DNA of 64,000 bases from Synechococcus sp. PROS-7-1 (GTDB lineage: Bacteria > Cyanobacteriota > Cyanobacteriia > PCC-6307 > Cyanobiaceae): contig NZ_CP047945.1 of the NCBI RefSeq assembly GCF_014279795.1, positions 888,572 to 952,571 of the forward strand, read 5' to 3'. The position numbers were made by a program, and so were the translations under genes. Below are positions 20,145 through 28,483 of this stretch, piece by piece (the first letter of the stretch is position 1; the number at the start of each line of letters is the position of its first letter). The notes below the pieces were generated by a model. It had not been told where the DNA came from, did not search any database, and saw only the letters and a program-made list of their open reading frames with translations.

Positions 20145-20231
20145 GGTTGCGTTGACGAATGCCGTTCATCACGAGCCTGAAGGCTTGCTTGCCGTAATGC
20201 ATCACTCAACTGAAGGTCAGCGGAGGCTTTC

Positions 20232-20256
20232 CTGCTCCCCCATTCGGGGGAGGCAG
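20232..20256. repeat. Intergenic palindrome (TCCCCC-N4-GGGGGA type)
   Basis: Arms TCCCCC and GGGGGA around ATTC, extended by CTGC/GGCAG on the outside. It lies between DUF429 and rmuC, 45 bases before the rmuC start. One of about seven such palindromes in this window (others near 35.26, 35.29, 36.01, 38.73, 45.40 and 53.73 kb). Confidence 0.7.
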
Positions 20257-20300
20257 TCTGAGGCAATTGCTGTCACGTTGTTTCAAGCCCCTGGTTTGTC

Positions 20301-21743
20301 TTGGCCCCAATCCTTCTCTTCATCACCGGCGTACTCGCTGGCTTGATTGCTGGCTTCATCCTCAGCCGCTTGTTCAGCAAAGGCCGCAGCGGTGATGGTT
20401 CCGGTGAGGCGCGTCTCCTTGAAGAGCGGCTGCTGAAGGCCGACCAGGGCCTGGAGCAATTCAGTAGGCAGCTGGAGGCCCAGAGCAGTGAACTCAAGGC
20501 AGTGCAACAGCAGGCCCAACAAGCGAGCGAACAGGCGGCGATCAGCCGCACTCAACTGGAGGGGGTGAGCCAGGAGAGAGATGCCCTCAAGGCTGGCCAT
20601 GACACTGCACTGGCAGCGATGGATCAGTTGCGCACTGAGAAGGAGAGCCTCAGCACCGCGATGGCGGAGGTGGCCGAGAAGCTGCGCAGTCAGGAAAGCC
20701 AAACCCAGTTCCTGGAGCAGGCCCGCACGGATCTGCTCACCCAGTTCCGCTCCCTCAGCGGTCAGATGCTGGATGGCTCCCGCGAAGCCTTACTCAAGAG
20801 CACCAAGGAAACGGTGAGTGAGCCGTTCGCCAAGGAGGTGTTGCAGTTACGGCAGCAGGTGGAGGCCTTGCAGAAGGAGTCCAACGCCAAGCTCACGGTG
20901 CTGGCGGAAACCACTCGCGATCTGCGCCAGCGCAGTGAAGACGTGCAAGGTGCAGCCCAGCAGCTCACCTCCGCGCTGCGTTCCCCGAATGTGAAGGGCC
21001 AGTGGGGGGAGGTAAACCTGCGCCGGATCCTTGAGTTTGTGGGCTTGATCGCCTACTGCGACTTCGATGAGCAGGTGCATGTGGGCACCGAGGAGGGCGC
21101 CTACCGGCCGGACTGTGTGATCACCATCCCCGGCTCACGCCGTTTGATCGTGGATTCCAAGGCACCGATCGAGAGCTATCTCGATGCATTGCAGGCCAAT
21201 GATCAAGCCCAACGGGACGCAGCACTCAATGAGCACTTGAAGAAGGTGCGCAGCCACATCGATCTATTGAGCAAGAAGGATTACGCCGGCAAGCTCAGTG
21301 CCCTGGGCCAGGTGGTGGATGGGGTGGTGCTGTTCATCCCGGTGGAAGGCGCCCTGTCGATGGCCTTGGAGCGAGATCCACAGCTGCTGGAGTACGCCTT
21401 CAGCAAGAACATCATCCTCACCTTCCCCACCAGCCTGCTGGCGATTTTGAAGGGATTGGCGATGACGATTCAGCAGGCGGAGATCGCCAAAAACATCGAT
21501 GAGATTCAGGCGCAGGCAGTTGAACTGCACAAGCGTTTCTCCACCTTTATCGACAAGTTCAACGACATCGGCAGCAACCTCACGCGCTTGAACAAGAGCT
21601 TCAATGCAGCGGTGGGTTCAGCGCAGAGCCGGCTCTTGCCGCAGGGTCGGCGTTTTGCAGAGCTGGCGGGGCAAAGCGGTGAGATTGATGTGAGTGATCC
21701 AATCGATGAGGTTGTGCGTGAGATTCAGGCGGGGGAGGTTTGA
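20301..21743 (+). CDS. rmuC: DNA recombination protein RmuC
   Basis: 480 residues with a TTG start. Order: N-terminal membrane anchor (PILLFITGVLAGLIAGFILS), a long coiled coil (about residues 35-200, rich in Q/E), then the conserved RmuC nuclease-like core (NVKGQWGEVNLRRILEFVGL, YRPDCVITIPGSRRLIVDSK, ALERDPQLLEYAFSKNIILT). RmuC is linked to limiting recombination between inverted repeats and to defence islands. Its 3' end recurs behind the next gene and its first 33 codons recur at 40.58 kb. Confidence 0.93.
   Translation: MAPILLFITGVLAGLIAGFILSRLFSKGRSGDGSGEARLLEERLLKADQGLEQFSRQLEAQSSELKAVQQQAQQASEQAAISRTQLEGVSQERDALKAGHDTALAAMDQLRTEKESLSTAMAEVAEKLRSQESQTQFLEQARTDLLTQFRSLSGQMLDGSREALLKSTKETVSEPFAKEVLQLRQQVEALQKESNAKLTVLAETTRDLRQRSEDVQGAAQQLTSALRSPNVKGQWGEVNLRRILEFVGLIAYCDFDEQVHVGTEEGAYRPDCVITIPGSRRLIVDSKAPIESYLDALQANDQAQRDAALNEHLKKVRSHIDLLSKKDYAGKLSALGQVVDGVVLFIPVEGALSMALERDPQLLEYAFSKNIILTFPTSLLAILKGLAMTIQQAEIAKNIDEIQAQAVELHKRFSTFIDKFNDIGSNLTRLNKSFNAAVGSAQSRLLPQGRRFAELAGQSGEIDVSDPIDEVVREIQAGEV
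21702..21737 (+). repeat. Left copy of the rmuC-tail direct repeat
   Basis: Encodes IDEVVREIQ plus GE at the end of intact rmuC. It matches 22684-22716 with one substitution and a three-base codon difference. The EVE-HNH gene lies exactly between the two copies. Confidence 0.8.
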
Positions 21744-21746
21744 TTG

Positions 21747-22691
21747 ATGGCGTTCTGGTGGGTGAATCACAAGCAGACCTTCCGGCAGGAAACGGAAGGT
21801 GGCTACATCTGGTCGCCTAAACAAAATGCCAATGGCGCCAAGAATGTCAGTTACGACAACTTGGCGCGCTGCCAGGTGGGTGATGTGGTGTTCAGTTATG
21901 CGTACGCCAAGATCAGCCAGATTGGTTTGGTGGAATCGGTGGCGGAGACGGCACCAAAGCCACCTGAATTTGGCAGCACAGGAGAGTATTGGGGTGAAAA
22001 CGGCTGGCTGGTGAGGGTGAATTGGCAGCCCCTGCAACAGCCCTTGGTGCCGCGCGAACACTTTGAGCTGATTCAGCCACTGCTGCCTGAGCGCCATAGC
22101 CCGATCAGTGCAACATCAGGGCGGGGCAATCAGGGGGTGTACTTGGCAGGGCTTGATGAGGCGTTGGGCCATCTGCTGATCAAGATGATTGAGCAGCATG
22201 CTGATGCAGCGATCAAGGTTCATCTCCTGGTGCTGGCAGAAGAGCGTGATTCTTCCCACGCACTTTTCGATGATGTGCAGGCCTTACAGGAGGTCGTGAG
22301 CACAACGGAGCGAGATGCATTGACCAAAGCACGATTGGGCCAGGGTCTGTTTCGGCATCGTGTTGCTGAACAGGAGTCGATTTGCCGTGTAACTGGTTTG
22401 GCTAGGCAAGAATTCCTCATTGCCAGCCACATCAAACCCTGGCGGGATTGTGATAACCATGAGCGGCTCGATGGTGCCAATGGGTTGCTTCTTTCTCCTC
22501 ATGTCGACAAATTGTTTGACCGGCATTGGATCAGTTTTGACTCTGATGGCCAGTTGATTTGGCAACACGAAGCAGCAGCAGATGCGCTCCATTGTTGGGG
22601 CATTGCGTCAGCCAATGTGATTCGGCCCTTTAGTCGCGAGCAAGAGGCGTTTCTTGAGCAGCATCGGCGCCACCTGCGGACAGATCGATGA
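21747..22691 (+). CDS. EVE/PUA-like - HNH endonuclease, putative modification-dependent restriction enzyme
   Basis: 314 residues; the ATG begins 3 bases after the rmuC stop (a TTG directly before it is also possible). Residues 1-100 (FWWVNHKQTFRQETEGGYIW, YDNLARCQVGDVVFSYA) look like an EVE/PUA-type modified-base-reading domain. The C-terminal part is an HNH nuclease: CRVTGLARQEFLIASHIKPW, then NGLLLSPHVDKLFD. EVE-HNH fusions are known type IV-like restriction enzymes that cut DNA with modified bases. The gene is bracketed by two copies of the rmuC tail, and its last codons lie inside the right copy. Confidence 0.8.
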   Translation: MAFWWVNHKQTFRQETEGGYIWSPKQNANGAKNVSYDNLARCQVGDVVFSYAYAKISQIGLVESVAETAPKPPEFGSTGEYWGENGWLVRVNWQPLQQPLVPREHFELIQPLLPERHSPISATSGRGNQGVYLAGLDEALGHLLIKMIEQHADAAIKVHLLVLAEERDSSHALFDDVQALQEVVSTTERDALTKARLGQGLFRHRVAEQESICRVTGLARQEFLIASHIKPWRDCDNHERLDGANGLLLSPHVDKLFDRHWISFDSDGQLIWQHEAAADALHCWGIASANVIRPFSREQEAFLEQHRRHLRTDR

Positions 22692-22716
22692 GGTGGTGCG
22701 TGAGATTCAGGGGGAA
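22684..22716 (+). repeat. Right (displaced) copy of the rmuC tail
   Basis: Reads IDEVVREIQGE-stop in the same frame type as rmuC, where the intact gene has IDEVVREIQAGEV-stop. It lies directly behind the EVE-HNH gene and overlaps its last bases. The AT-rich end of the defence island follows. Confidence 0.8.
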
Positions 22717-22808
22717 TAAAGTTCTGTTCGTGTGGAATTCGCGCGAAGATATGATTATTTTTTTGATTCTGCGAATTTGTTAGTGAGGTCTAAAAGTGGA
22801 TAGATCAA

Positions 22809-25784
22809 TTACGAGTGTTTGCTCAAGATGTCATCGAGGTTTGTGGCTATTTCATAGTGAGCCGCTCTATCACTACCGCCTAAGGCTTGAAAGTGAGCTT
22901 TCCCGCACTCGATTTTTGCTCGCTCCTTGTCACGTAGGTCATCGGCGAATTTGCCGCTCTTGGTCTCCACCACGAAGTAAAGCTTCTCGGATCCATCCTG
23001 CTCGATGAGCAGTGCCCAGTCTGGGTTGTAGCTTCCCAGAGGGGTTGGAATGGTGAACCAGCCAGGCAATTTGGCGTACACCTTCACAGCACTGTTGTTC
23101 TCCAGCTGGTCTCCAAAGCTGCGTTCGGTCTCAGAGTCGTAGATCACTTGCTCATAGACGGCTTTGGAAGCATTAAGAAGATTTCTGAGATAGCCGGTCA
23201 GCTCCTCTTGTTCGAAGAGCTCCTGCGCGTAGTAGTGCTCATCGCCAAGGCGCTGATACTTGATGCCATCAACAACTGCAAAGCGTTTACAGCGATTGAT
23301 TGCCTCGGCGGTGAGCTCGATAAAAACTTGCGGATTGCGTTTGAAATCATCGAGCCGCCGACTACCGCGCAGAATGCGCTGCAGGCTTCGCCTGGTGAGC
23401 TGTGTGCGGTCCTGAAGGTCCGTGAGCAGATCAGGAAGCTCAATGTCACTTTCGTTGAGCACCACTGTGGCCGCTCCCACGCGCTCTGTTGCTTCCACTC
23501 CTGCCTGTCCAATGGCGAGGTCAGCCTTGCGCCACTGCAGGCGGGTTTTCGCAATCTGCGGCGCTTCCTGCACAGCGCAAATACATTTCTCGATCAGCCA
23601 TTCGTTGTCGAACTCAACTCTGTAAGTCGTCTTGTGTTTGATGCGATCCCATAATGCCCTGAACTCAGGGCTGTGCAGTACGGCCTGTCGGGTACGTACC
23701 TGACGGCGTTCATCAGCGTTCTTGATCTCCAGGCGACCAGCCAGTTTCTTGAGCACGGCTGTTATTTGGTCACGCTGTGCTTCGAATAGCTCTGGCACGC
23801 TGAGCGTGTCGCTCTTCAGTGCCTGGCGGAGCGAATCCTGCACCTTGCCTTTGTTGTCGAGATGGCCTTCTGCCTTTAAGTGCTCCCACAAAACCTTGGA
23901 CTGTTCAACACCCAGAGGAATAGTGCCGCCGTCAGAACTGACAACAGCAACGTTGGCGAACTCGTGGGGTTCCACGACACCAAAGCGAATGCCAGTGTCT
24001 TGTTCAATTTCCTTCTGCAGATTTTCTGCAAACTGCTCGTAGCTCTCCATTGCAACGACGGTCAAGGTATTGACGTCAAAACCCCGGATGCGATCACCCT
24101 CCTGGTTGACACACAGGCGAAGTCCACGGCCAATAGTTTGTCGCCGTTCGCGTTCCGTTGAAATATCTCGCAGAGTGCAAATCTGGAACACATTAGGATT
24201 GTCCCAACCTTCTTTCAATGCTGAGTGCGAGAAAATGAACTTCAAAGGAGTTTGAAGCGATAACAGCTTCTCTTTCTCCTTCATGATCAGGTTGTAGGCG
24301 CGCTCAGCACAGTCGCGGTTCGACTGATTGTTCTCGGCGGTATTTGTCCACCCTCCAGCCTTGTCAATCGAAAAGTAGCCGTTGTGTACAACTTCTGCGG
24401 CATGCGAAAGGTCTACTTCTTGAAACAGTGTGTGGTAGTCAGGCATTGTTGCTGCACGCCGATACTCCTCTTCAAAGATGCGTGCGTAGTCGCCTTTAAT
24501 GGGATTCCCCTCACTGTCATAGGAACGGTATTTCGCCACTTCGTCGATGAAGAAGAGAGAGAGAACCTTGATGCCTTGTGGGCGCAGACGCTTCTCCTTA
24601 TCGAGGTGCTCACGGATCGTGCGACGAATCATCTCGCGCTGGACGGCCAACAGATCTACATCGCCCCAAGCTTGTCCAATCCGCAGATACTGCTCACCGC
24701 CAGGCACACGCAGCTGAAGGTATTCATCGCCCTTGGCGACACGGATCTCGCCGATCAGGCAATCGGAATAGATAGAACGGCCCGTCGTCTGCTTTAAATC
24801 ATCACCATCTTGCACATTCACTGCCTGTCGTCGAATCCCACCCGCAGCTGTTTGCATATCCAGCTGAACCTGAGCGCTAATCGTGCCGCGCTGATTTTTC
24901 ACCGATAAAAGCCGCACGTAAGGCTTGTTGTGAGCATCTTCCACGGTGGCTGAGGCCACCTCGATTTGTTTGACAAGCCGCTTCTCGTAGGCGTCGACTG
25001 CATCCAGGCGATAGACCATGTGATGTCGATCAACGTGGGTAGCGGAAAAGCGGAGCGTGCAGAGTGGATTCATTTCCTCAAGAGCTTTCTTCCCACTTCC
25101 TTTCAGGCCCCCATCAACACTCTGTGGTTCATCCACAATCACAATGGGCCTTGTGGCCTTGATCAGATCAATCGGCTCTTCTCCGCCTGTTTTTTCGCTC
25201 TTCTTGTAGAGGTTGTTGACGTCCTTCTTGTTGATGGCGCCAACGGTTACCACCATGATCTGGATACTGGCGCTGGTTGCGAAATTCCGAACCTGGCCGA
25301 GCTTATTGGAGTCGTAGAGAAAGTATTCGTAAGGCACTCCTGCGTAGAGGCCTTTGAAATGCTGTTCCGTTATCTGCAGTGATTTGTAGACCCCTTCTTT
25401 GATTGCCACGGAAGGGACCACGATGACAAACTTTTGGAAGCCGTAGCGCTTATTCAGCTCAAAGATGGACCGCAAGTAGACATATGTCTTTCCGGTACCA
25501 GTCTCCATCTCAACAGTGAAGTCACCCGACGTGAGCTCAGTTGATGGTGCTAGGCCATTGCGAAGTTGGATGTTGGTAAGGTTTTTGAGTAACTCGTCAT
25601 CTAATAGTGACAGGCGGTTACCAACGCCCAGGTCACTCTCAAGACCAGGTATGAACGCTCCACCTAGAGCACTCTTGGTGACGGTGAACTCGGTACGGCA
25701 GATCTCCTGACCTCGAAATAAGTCACAAACTGATTCGATCGCTTCAAGCTGATAGTCGAGATTGGGTTCGAAGTGGAGCTTCAT
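22809..25784 (-). CDS. res: Type III restriction endonuclease subunit (Res)
   Basis: 991 residues. An SF2 helicase core with Walker A METGTGKTYVYL, motif II VDEPQS and late motifs (SHSALKEGWDNPNVFQICTL, QTIGRGLRLCVNQEGDR). A C-terminal nuclease part shows NPDWALLIEQDGSEKLYFVV followed by ETKSGK, which is the PD-(D/E)xK site (D, E, K). This is the layout of EcoP15I-type Res subunits: ATP-driven DNA sensing and cutting with the Mod subunit. Last gene of a five-gene operon, 10 bases behind mod. Confidence 0.94.
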   Translation of the reverse strand: MKLHFEPNLDYQLEAIESVCDLFRGQEICRTEFTVTKSALGGAFIPGLESDLGVGNRLSLLDDELLKNLTNIQLRNGLAPSTELTSGDFTVEMETGTGKTYVYLRSIFELNKRYGFQKFVIVVPSVAIKEGVYKSLQITEQHFKGLYAGVPYEYFLYDSNKLGQVRNFATSASIQIMVVTVGAINKKDVNNLYKKSEKTGGEEPIDLIKATRPIVIVDEPQSVDGGLKGSGKKALEEMNPLCTLRFSATHVDRHHMVYRLDAVDAYEKRLVKQIEVASATVEDAHNKPYVRLLSVKNQRGTISAQVQLDMQTAAGGIRRQAVNVQDGDDLKQTTGRSIYSDCLIGEIRVAKGDEYLQLRVPGGEQYLRIGQAWGDVDLLAVQREMIRRTIREHLDKEKRLRPQGIKVLSLFFIDEVAKYRSYDSEGNPIKGDYARIFEEEYRRAATMPDYHTLFQEVDLSHAAEVVHNGYFSIDKAGGWTNTAENNQSNRDCAERAYNLIMKEKEKLLSLQTPLKFIFSHSALKEGWDNPNVFQICTLRDISTERERRQTIGRGLRLCVNQEGDRIRGFDVNTLTVVAMESYEQFAENLQKEIEQDTGIRFGVVEPHEFANVAVVSSDGGTIPLGVEQSKVLWEHLKAEGHLDNKGKVQDSLRQALKSDTLSVPELFEAQRDQITAVLKKLAGRLEIKNADERRQVRTRQAVLHSPEFRALWDRIKHKTTYRVEFDNEWLIEKCICAVQEAPQIAKTRLQWRKADLAIGQAGVEATERVGAATVVLNESDIELPDLLTDLQDRTQLTRRSLQRILRGSRRLDDFKRNPQVFIELTAEAINRCKRFAVVDGIKYQRLGDEHYYAQELFEQEELTGYLRNLLNASKAVYEQVIYDSETERSFGDQLENNSAVKVYAKLPGWFTIPTPLGSYNPDWALLIEQDGSEKLYFVVETKSGKFADDLRDKERAKIECGKAHFQALGGSDRAAHYEIATNLDDILSKHS

Positions 25785-25794
25785 CTTCGAGTCC

Positions 25795-27711
25795 TCACAA
25801 GCTCCGCACAGTGGTAATGCCGTGCTGGTTCAATATGGCTGTGAGATTTGTTTTGGCTACATCATCAGTAAATGCGCTGTCGCGGAACACGCAGGTTGTA
25901 TCGCCTGCTGGGGCAAGTGCCTGATGCCAAGTGATGAATCCTTGGGCAAGAGGCTCAACATTTTCACGGTTGATTTCTTGCGCAAGGCAAGCCATCAAGA
26001 CACCACCGCCAATGCTGTGCACGGCTTTGCCCGCTATTTCTTTTTGTTCGATCGGCACGCATAGATCAAGTCCGAGCTTGAGAAGTAACTCGTAAAGAAT
26101 GTCCTCCTCGGTGCGCCCTTCTTTAATGTTATTTGTGTAGTCCAGAATGCTCTGATCTAAATTTTTTAGATCCGGTTCCCATGCGTGGATATTGCTAGTA
26201 TCAAGCATGAAGCTACGAAATCCAAAATCAGCAATTGAGAGCGAGTAGTTGTCTTTTATTTTAACTGCAGCACGTCGCAATCTTTCTTTAGTAAGCTCTG
26301 CAAGATTAGGCTTAATGCCAATTTTTTTACACGTATCGGCCGCAAACTTCTGATTTTTGTCGGATGGGTCGAGGCGCTCCGGGAGCTGCACCAGAATGTA
26401 CCTACGGCTTCCGCCATCTTCTGCATTGGCTTCCAAAACCGCGTGCGCAGTTGTTCCGCTTCCAGCGAAGAAGTCAAGGACAATACTATTGGATTCCGTC
26501 GCAAGATTACATATCTTCCTGAGAAGTTTTACCGGTTTTGGTGTTTGGAAACAGGCTTCACCGTCAAACAAGGCCTTCAACTCAATGCTTGCCTCCTTGT
26601 TTGAGCCAAAATCTTCATGCCTCCACCATGTACTTGGTGTAAGGCCGTCAGGCGCTTCTGCAAGAAATTTCTTTAACATCGGCCGCCCTTGCCCCGATTT
26701 TCCGAAAGTTATCCGATTATCAGCCAACCATGCCTCGTACTGGTCTTCATTGCATCTCCAGTACCTTCCTTGAGGCGGTGAGAACTTGAGTCCAGTTGGC
26801 CCTTCTATTTCATATTGTCCTGCGGAGTAAAATTTACCGGCCGAGAGGTTTTCGGCTTTCCAAGGTCCACGTGGATCGTTGTCCGGATTTGCGAATTTAG
26901 ATTTCTGCTCCTCTGATCTATCAACTTTTCCCATGGACGCACGAGTTGAATCTTTTGCGTATATCAAGATGTGATCATGGGTATTGGATATATGTGCAGC
27001 TGTCATATTTGCGGTATATGCTTTTTGCCAAACGGCATTGCCGACAAAGTTTTCGGGGCCAAAAACTTCATTTGTCAAAGTTCTGAGATGCCCAGCTTCG
27101 CCATCATCTATTGAGATAAAAATGAGGCCATCATCCCTGAGCAAGTTTCTTGCAAGCACAAGCCTGGGATACATCATATTGAGCCAGTCGGTATGAAATC
27201 TTCCGCTTGCATCTGCATTGCTGGTAAGTGCTCGACCACTCCCGGTTTGTCCAGTTAACTCCAAATAGTTTTTGATGCTATCTCTGAAGTCATCTGGATA
27301 GACAAAGTCAATTCCTGTGTTGTAGGGTGGATCAATATAAATAAGTTTTACCTTGCCCGCGTAGCTCTTTTGCAAGAGTTTTAGTACCTCTAGATTGTCC
27401 CCCTCGATCATCAGATTCTGCGTAGTTTCCCAGTCCACGCTCTCTTCCGGGCAGGGCCTCAATGTGCCAGTTGAGGGCTTGAGCGCCAGTTGCCTGGCCT
27501 GACGTTTGCCATGCCAATTGAGGCCATATTTCTCGTCGGCGTCAGACACAGTTTTGTCGCCGACCAGCGCCTTCAATACATCCACATTCACAGCGGTCCC
27601 TTCCGGCCCTTCTGTCACCAGCTCTGGAAATAGCGCCTTTAGCCGCTCGAGATTGGTTGCGGCCAGGTCGGGGCTCATGGTCTCGGGATCGCCAAAAGTC
27701 AGTTTTTTCAT
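25795..27711 (-). CDS. mod: Type III DNA N6-adenine methyltransferase (Mod)
   Basis: 638 residues. A beta-class amino-methyltransferase: the catalytic motif DPPYNTGIDFVYPDDF comes first (about residue 127) and the SAM motif LDFFAGSGTTAHAVLEA later. The target-recognition region between them (about residues 200-400) and part of the C-terminus are clearly richer in A+T than the ends, as if exchanged with a foreign source. With Res it would form the type III restriction complex; alone it methylates and protects host DNA. Located 13 bases behind DUF4391. Confidence 0.95.
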   Translation of the reverse strand: MKKLTFGDPETMSPDLAATNLERLKALFPELVTEGPEGTAVNVDVLKALVGDKTVSDADEKYGLNWHGKRQARQLALKPSTGTLRPCPEESVDWETTQNLMIEGDNLEVLKLLQKSYAGKVKLIYIDPPYNTGIDFVYPDDFRDSIKNYLELTGQTGSGRALTSNADASGRFHTDWLNMMYPRLVLARNLLRDDGLIFISIDDGEAGHLRTLTNEVFGPENFVGNAVWQKAYTANMTAAHISNTHDHILIYAKDSTRASMGKVDRSEEQKSKFANPDNDPRGPWKAENLSAGKFYSAGQYEIEGPTGLKFSPPQGRYWRCNEDQYEAWLADNRITFGKSGQGRPMLKKFLAEAPDGLTPSTWWRHEDFGSNKEASIELKALFDGEACFQTPKPVKLLRKICNLATESNSIVLDFFAGSGTTAHAVLEANAEDGGSRRYILVQLPERLDPSDKNQKFAADTCKKIGIKPNLAELTKERLRRAAVKIKDNYSLSIADFGFRSFMLDTSNIHAWEPDLKNLDQSILDYTNNIKEGRTEEDILYELLLKLGLDLCVPIEQKEIAGKAVHSIGGGVLMACLAQEINRENVEPLAQGFITWHQALAPAGDTTCVFRDSAFTDDVAKTNLTAILNQHGITTVRSL

Positions 27712-27724
27712 CGATTCGATGCTC

Positions 27725-28483
27725 TCAGAGGCGTGTCAGTGCGGAGGCTCGTGCCGCTTCGGTGCGCTTCAGTGCCAGGTTTAGTTCTACCTGCCGGGGC
27801 ATTTGTTTCTCTTTTGCAGCGGCAGCCCGCAGGCGGTTGATCTCGGCTCCCAGCCGAGAGGCTTCGCGCAGTGCCTCCCGCCTGGCCAAGGCATGCTCAG
27901 GCGTCGACGGCAAGCTGAAGCTCCCTGTGATCTGAGCCGCTAGCAGAGCTAGCACCGCATCGACACAACCTTGGTAAAGCTTGTATAGATCAGCTCTCGG
28001 CAGCGAGCTCAGCGAGAGAGCTCCAAGAAACAACGGGATTACCTGGGAGGAGTTGGCCGTAGCTAGAGCAGCCGCCACCAGGTCTCCATCTAGCACCGTG
28101 GCACCCGCCTCCCCTTCGGACCAGCGCTTGTGCGCTAGTGAGAGGGTGAGTCCCGTACCAACGTCCATGAGCAGGAAAAGCGGGTAGGGCACGGCACGGT
28201 GCAGGAGTTCTGTCAGCCTCTCGGCTTTGCTGTCCGCACGCAAGGTCACGTTCAGAACTGCAATTTCCAGGTATTCACGCGTCGCATCACGGAACGCAGG
28301 CACACCGATCGTGGTGGGTTTGAGCGTTGCCACCCACTGGACCTCTTCAATACCTTCTTTGATTCGTTGCTTATCCGCAGCCGTTGGAGCTCCATGCTCC
28401 AACAGCAAGGTTTTGGGTACCCGCCGGTCCACCCGTGCATTGGGTGGCAGATCCAATGCGGCAATCAGGTCGGTAGCGATCAT
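27725..28483 (-). CDS. DUF4391 domain protein
   Basis: 252 residues. The features of DUF4391 are visible: a start of MIATDLIAALDLPPNARVDR with KTLLLEHG, a middle VQWVATLKPTTIGV, and a C-terminal coiled coil (LGAEINRLRAAAAKEKQMPR). The biochemical role is unknown, but the family is typically coded beside an SNF2-type helicase and a DNA methyltransferase, as here. Its start overlaps the stop of the SNF2 gene by 4 bases, so translation is probably coupled. Confidence 0.85.
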   Translation of the reverse strand: MIATDLIAALDLPPNARVDRRVPKTLLLEHGAPTAADKQRIKEGIEEVQWVATLKPTTIGVPAFRDATREYLEIAVLNVTLRADSKAERLTELLHRAVPYPLFLLMDVGTGLTLSLAHKRWSEGEAGATVLDGDLVAAALATANSSQVIPLFLGALSLSSLPRADLYKLYQGCVDAVLALLAAQITGSFSLPSTPEHALARREALREASRLGAEINRLRAAAAKEKQMPRQVELNLALKRTEAARASALTRL

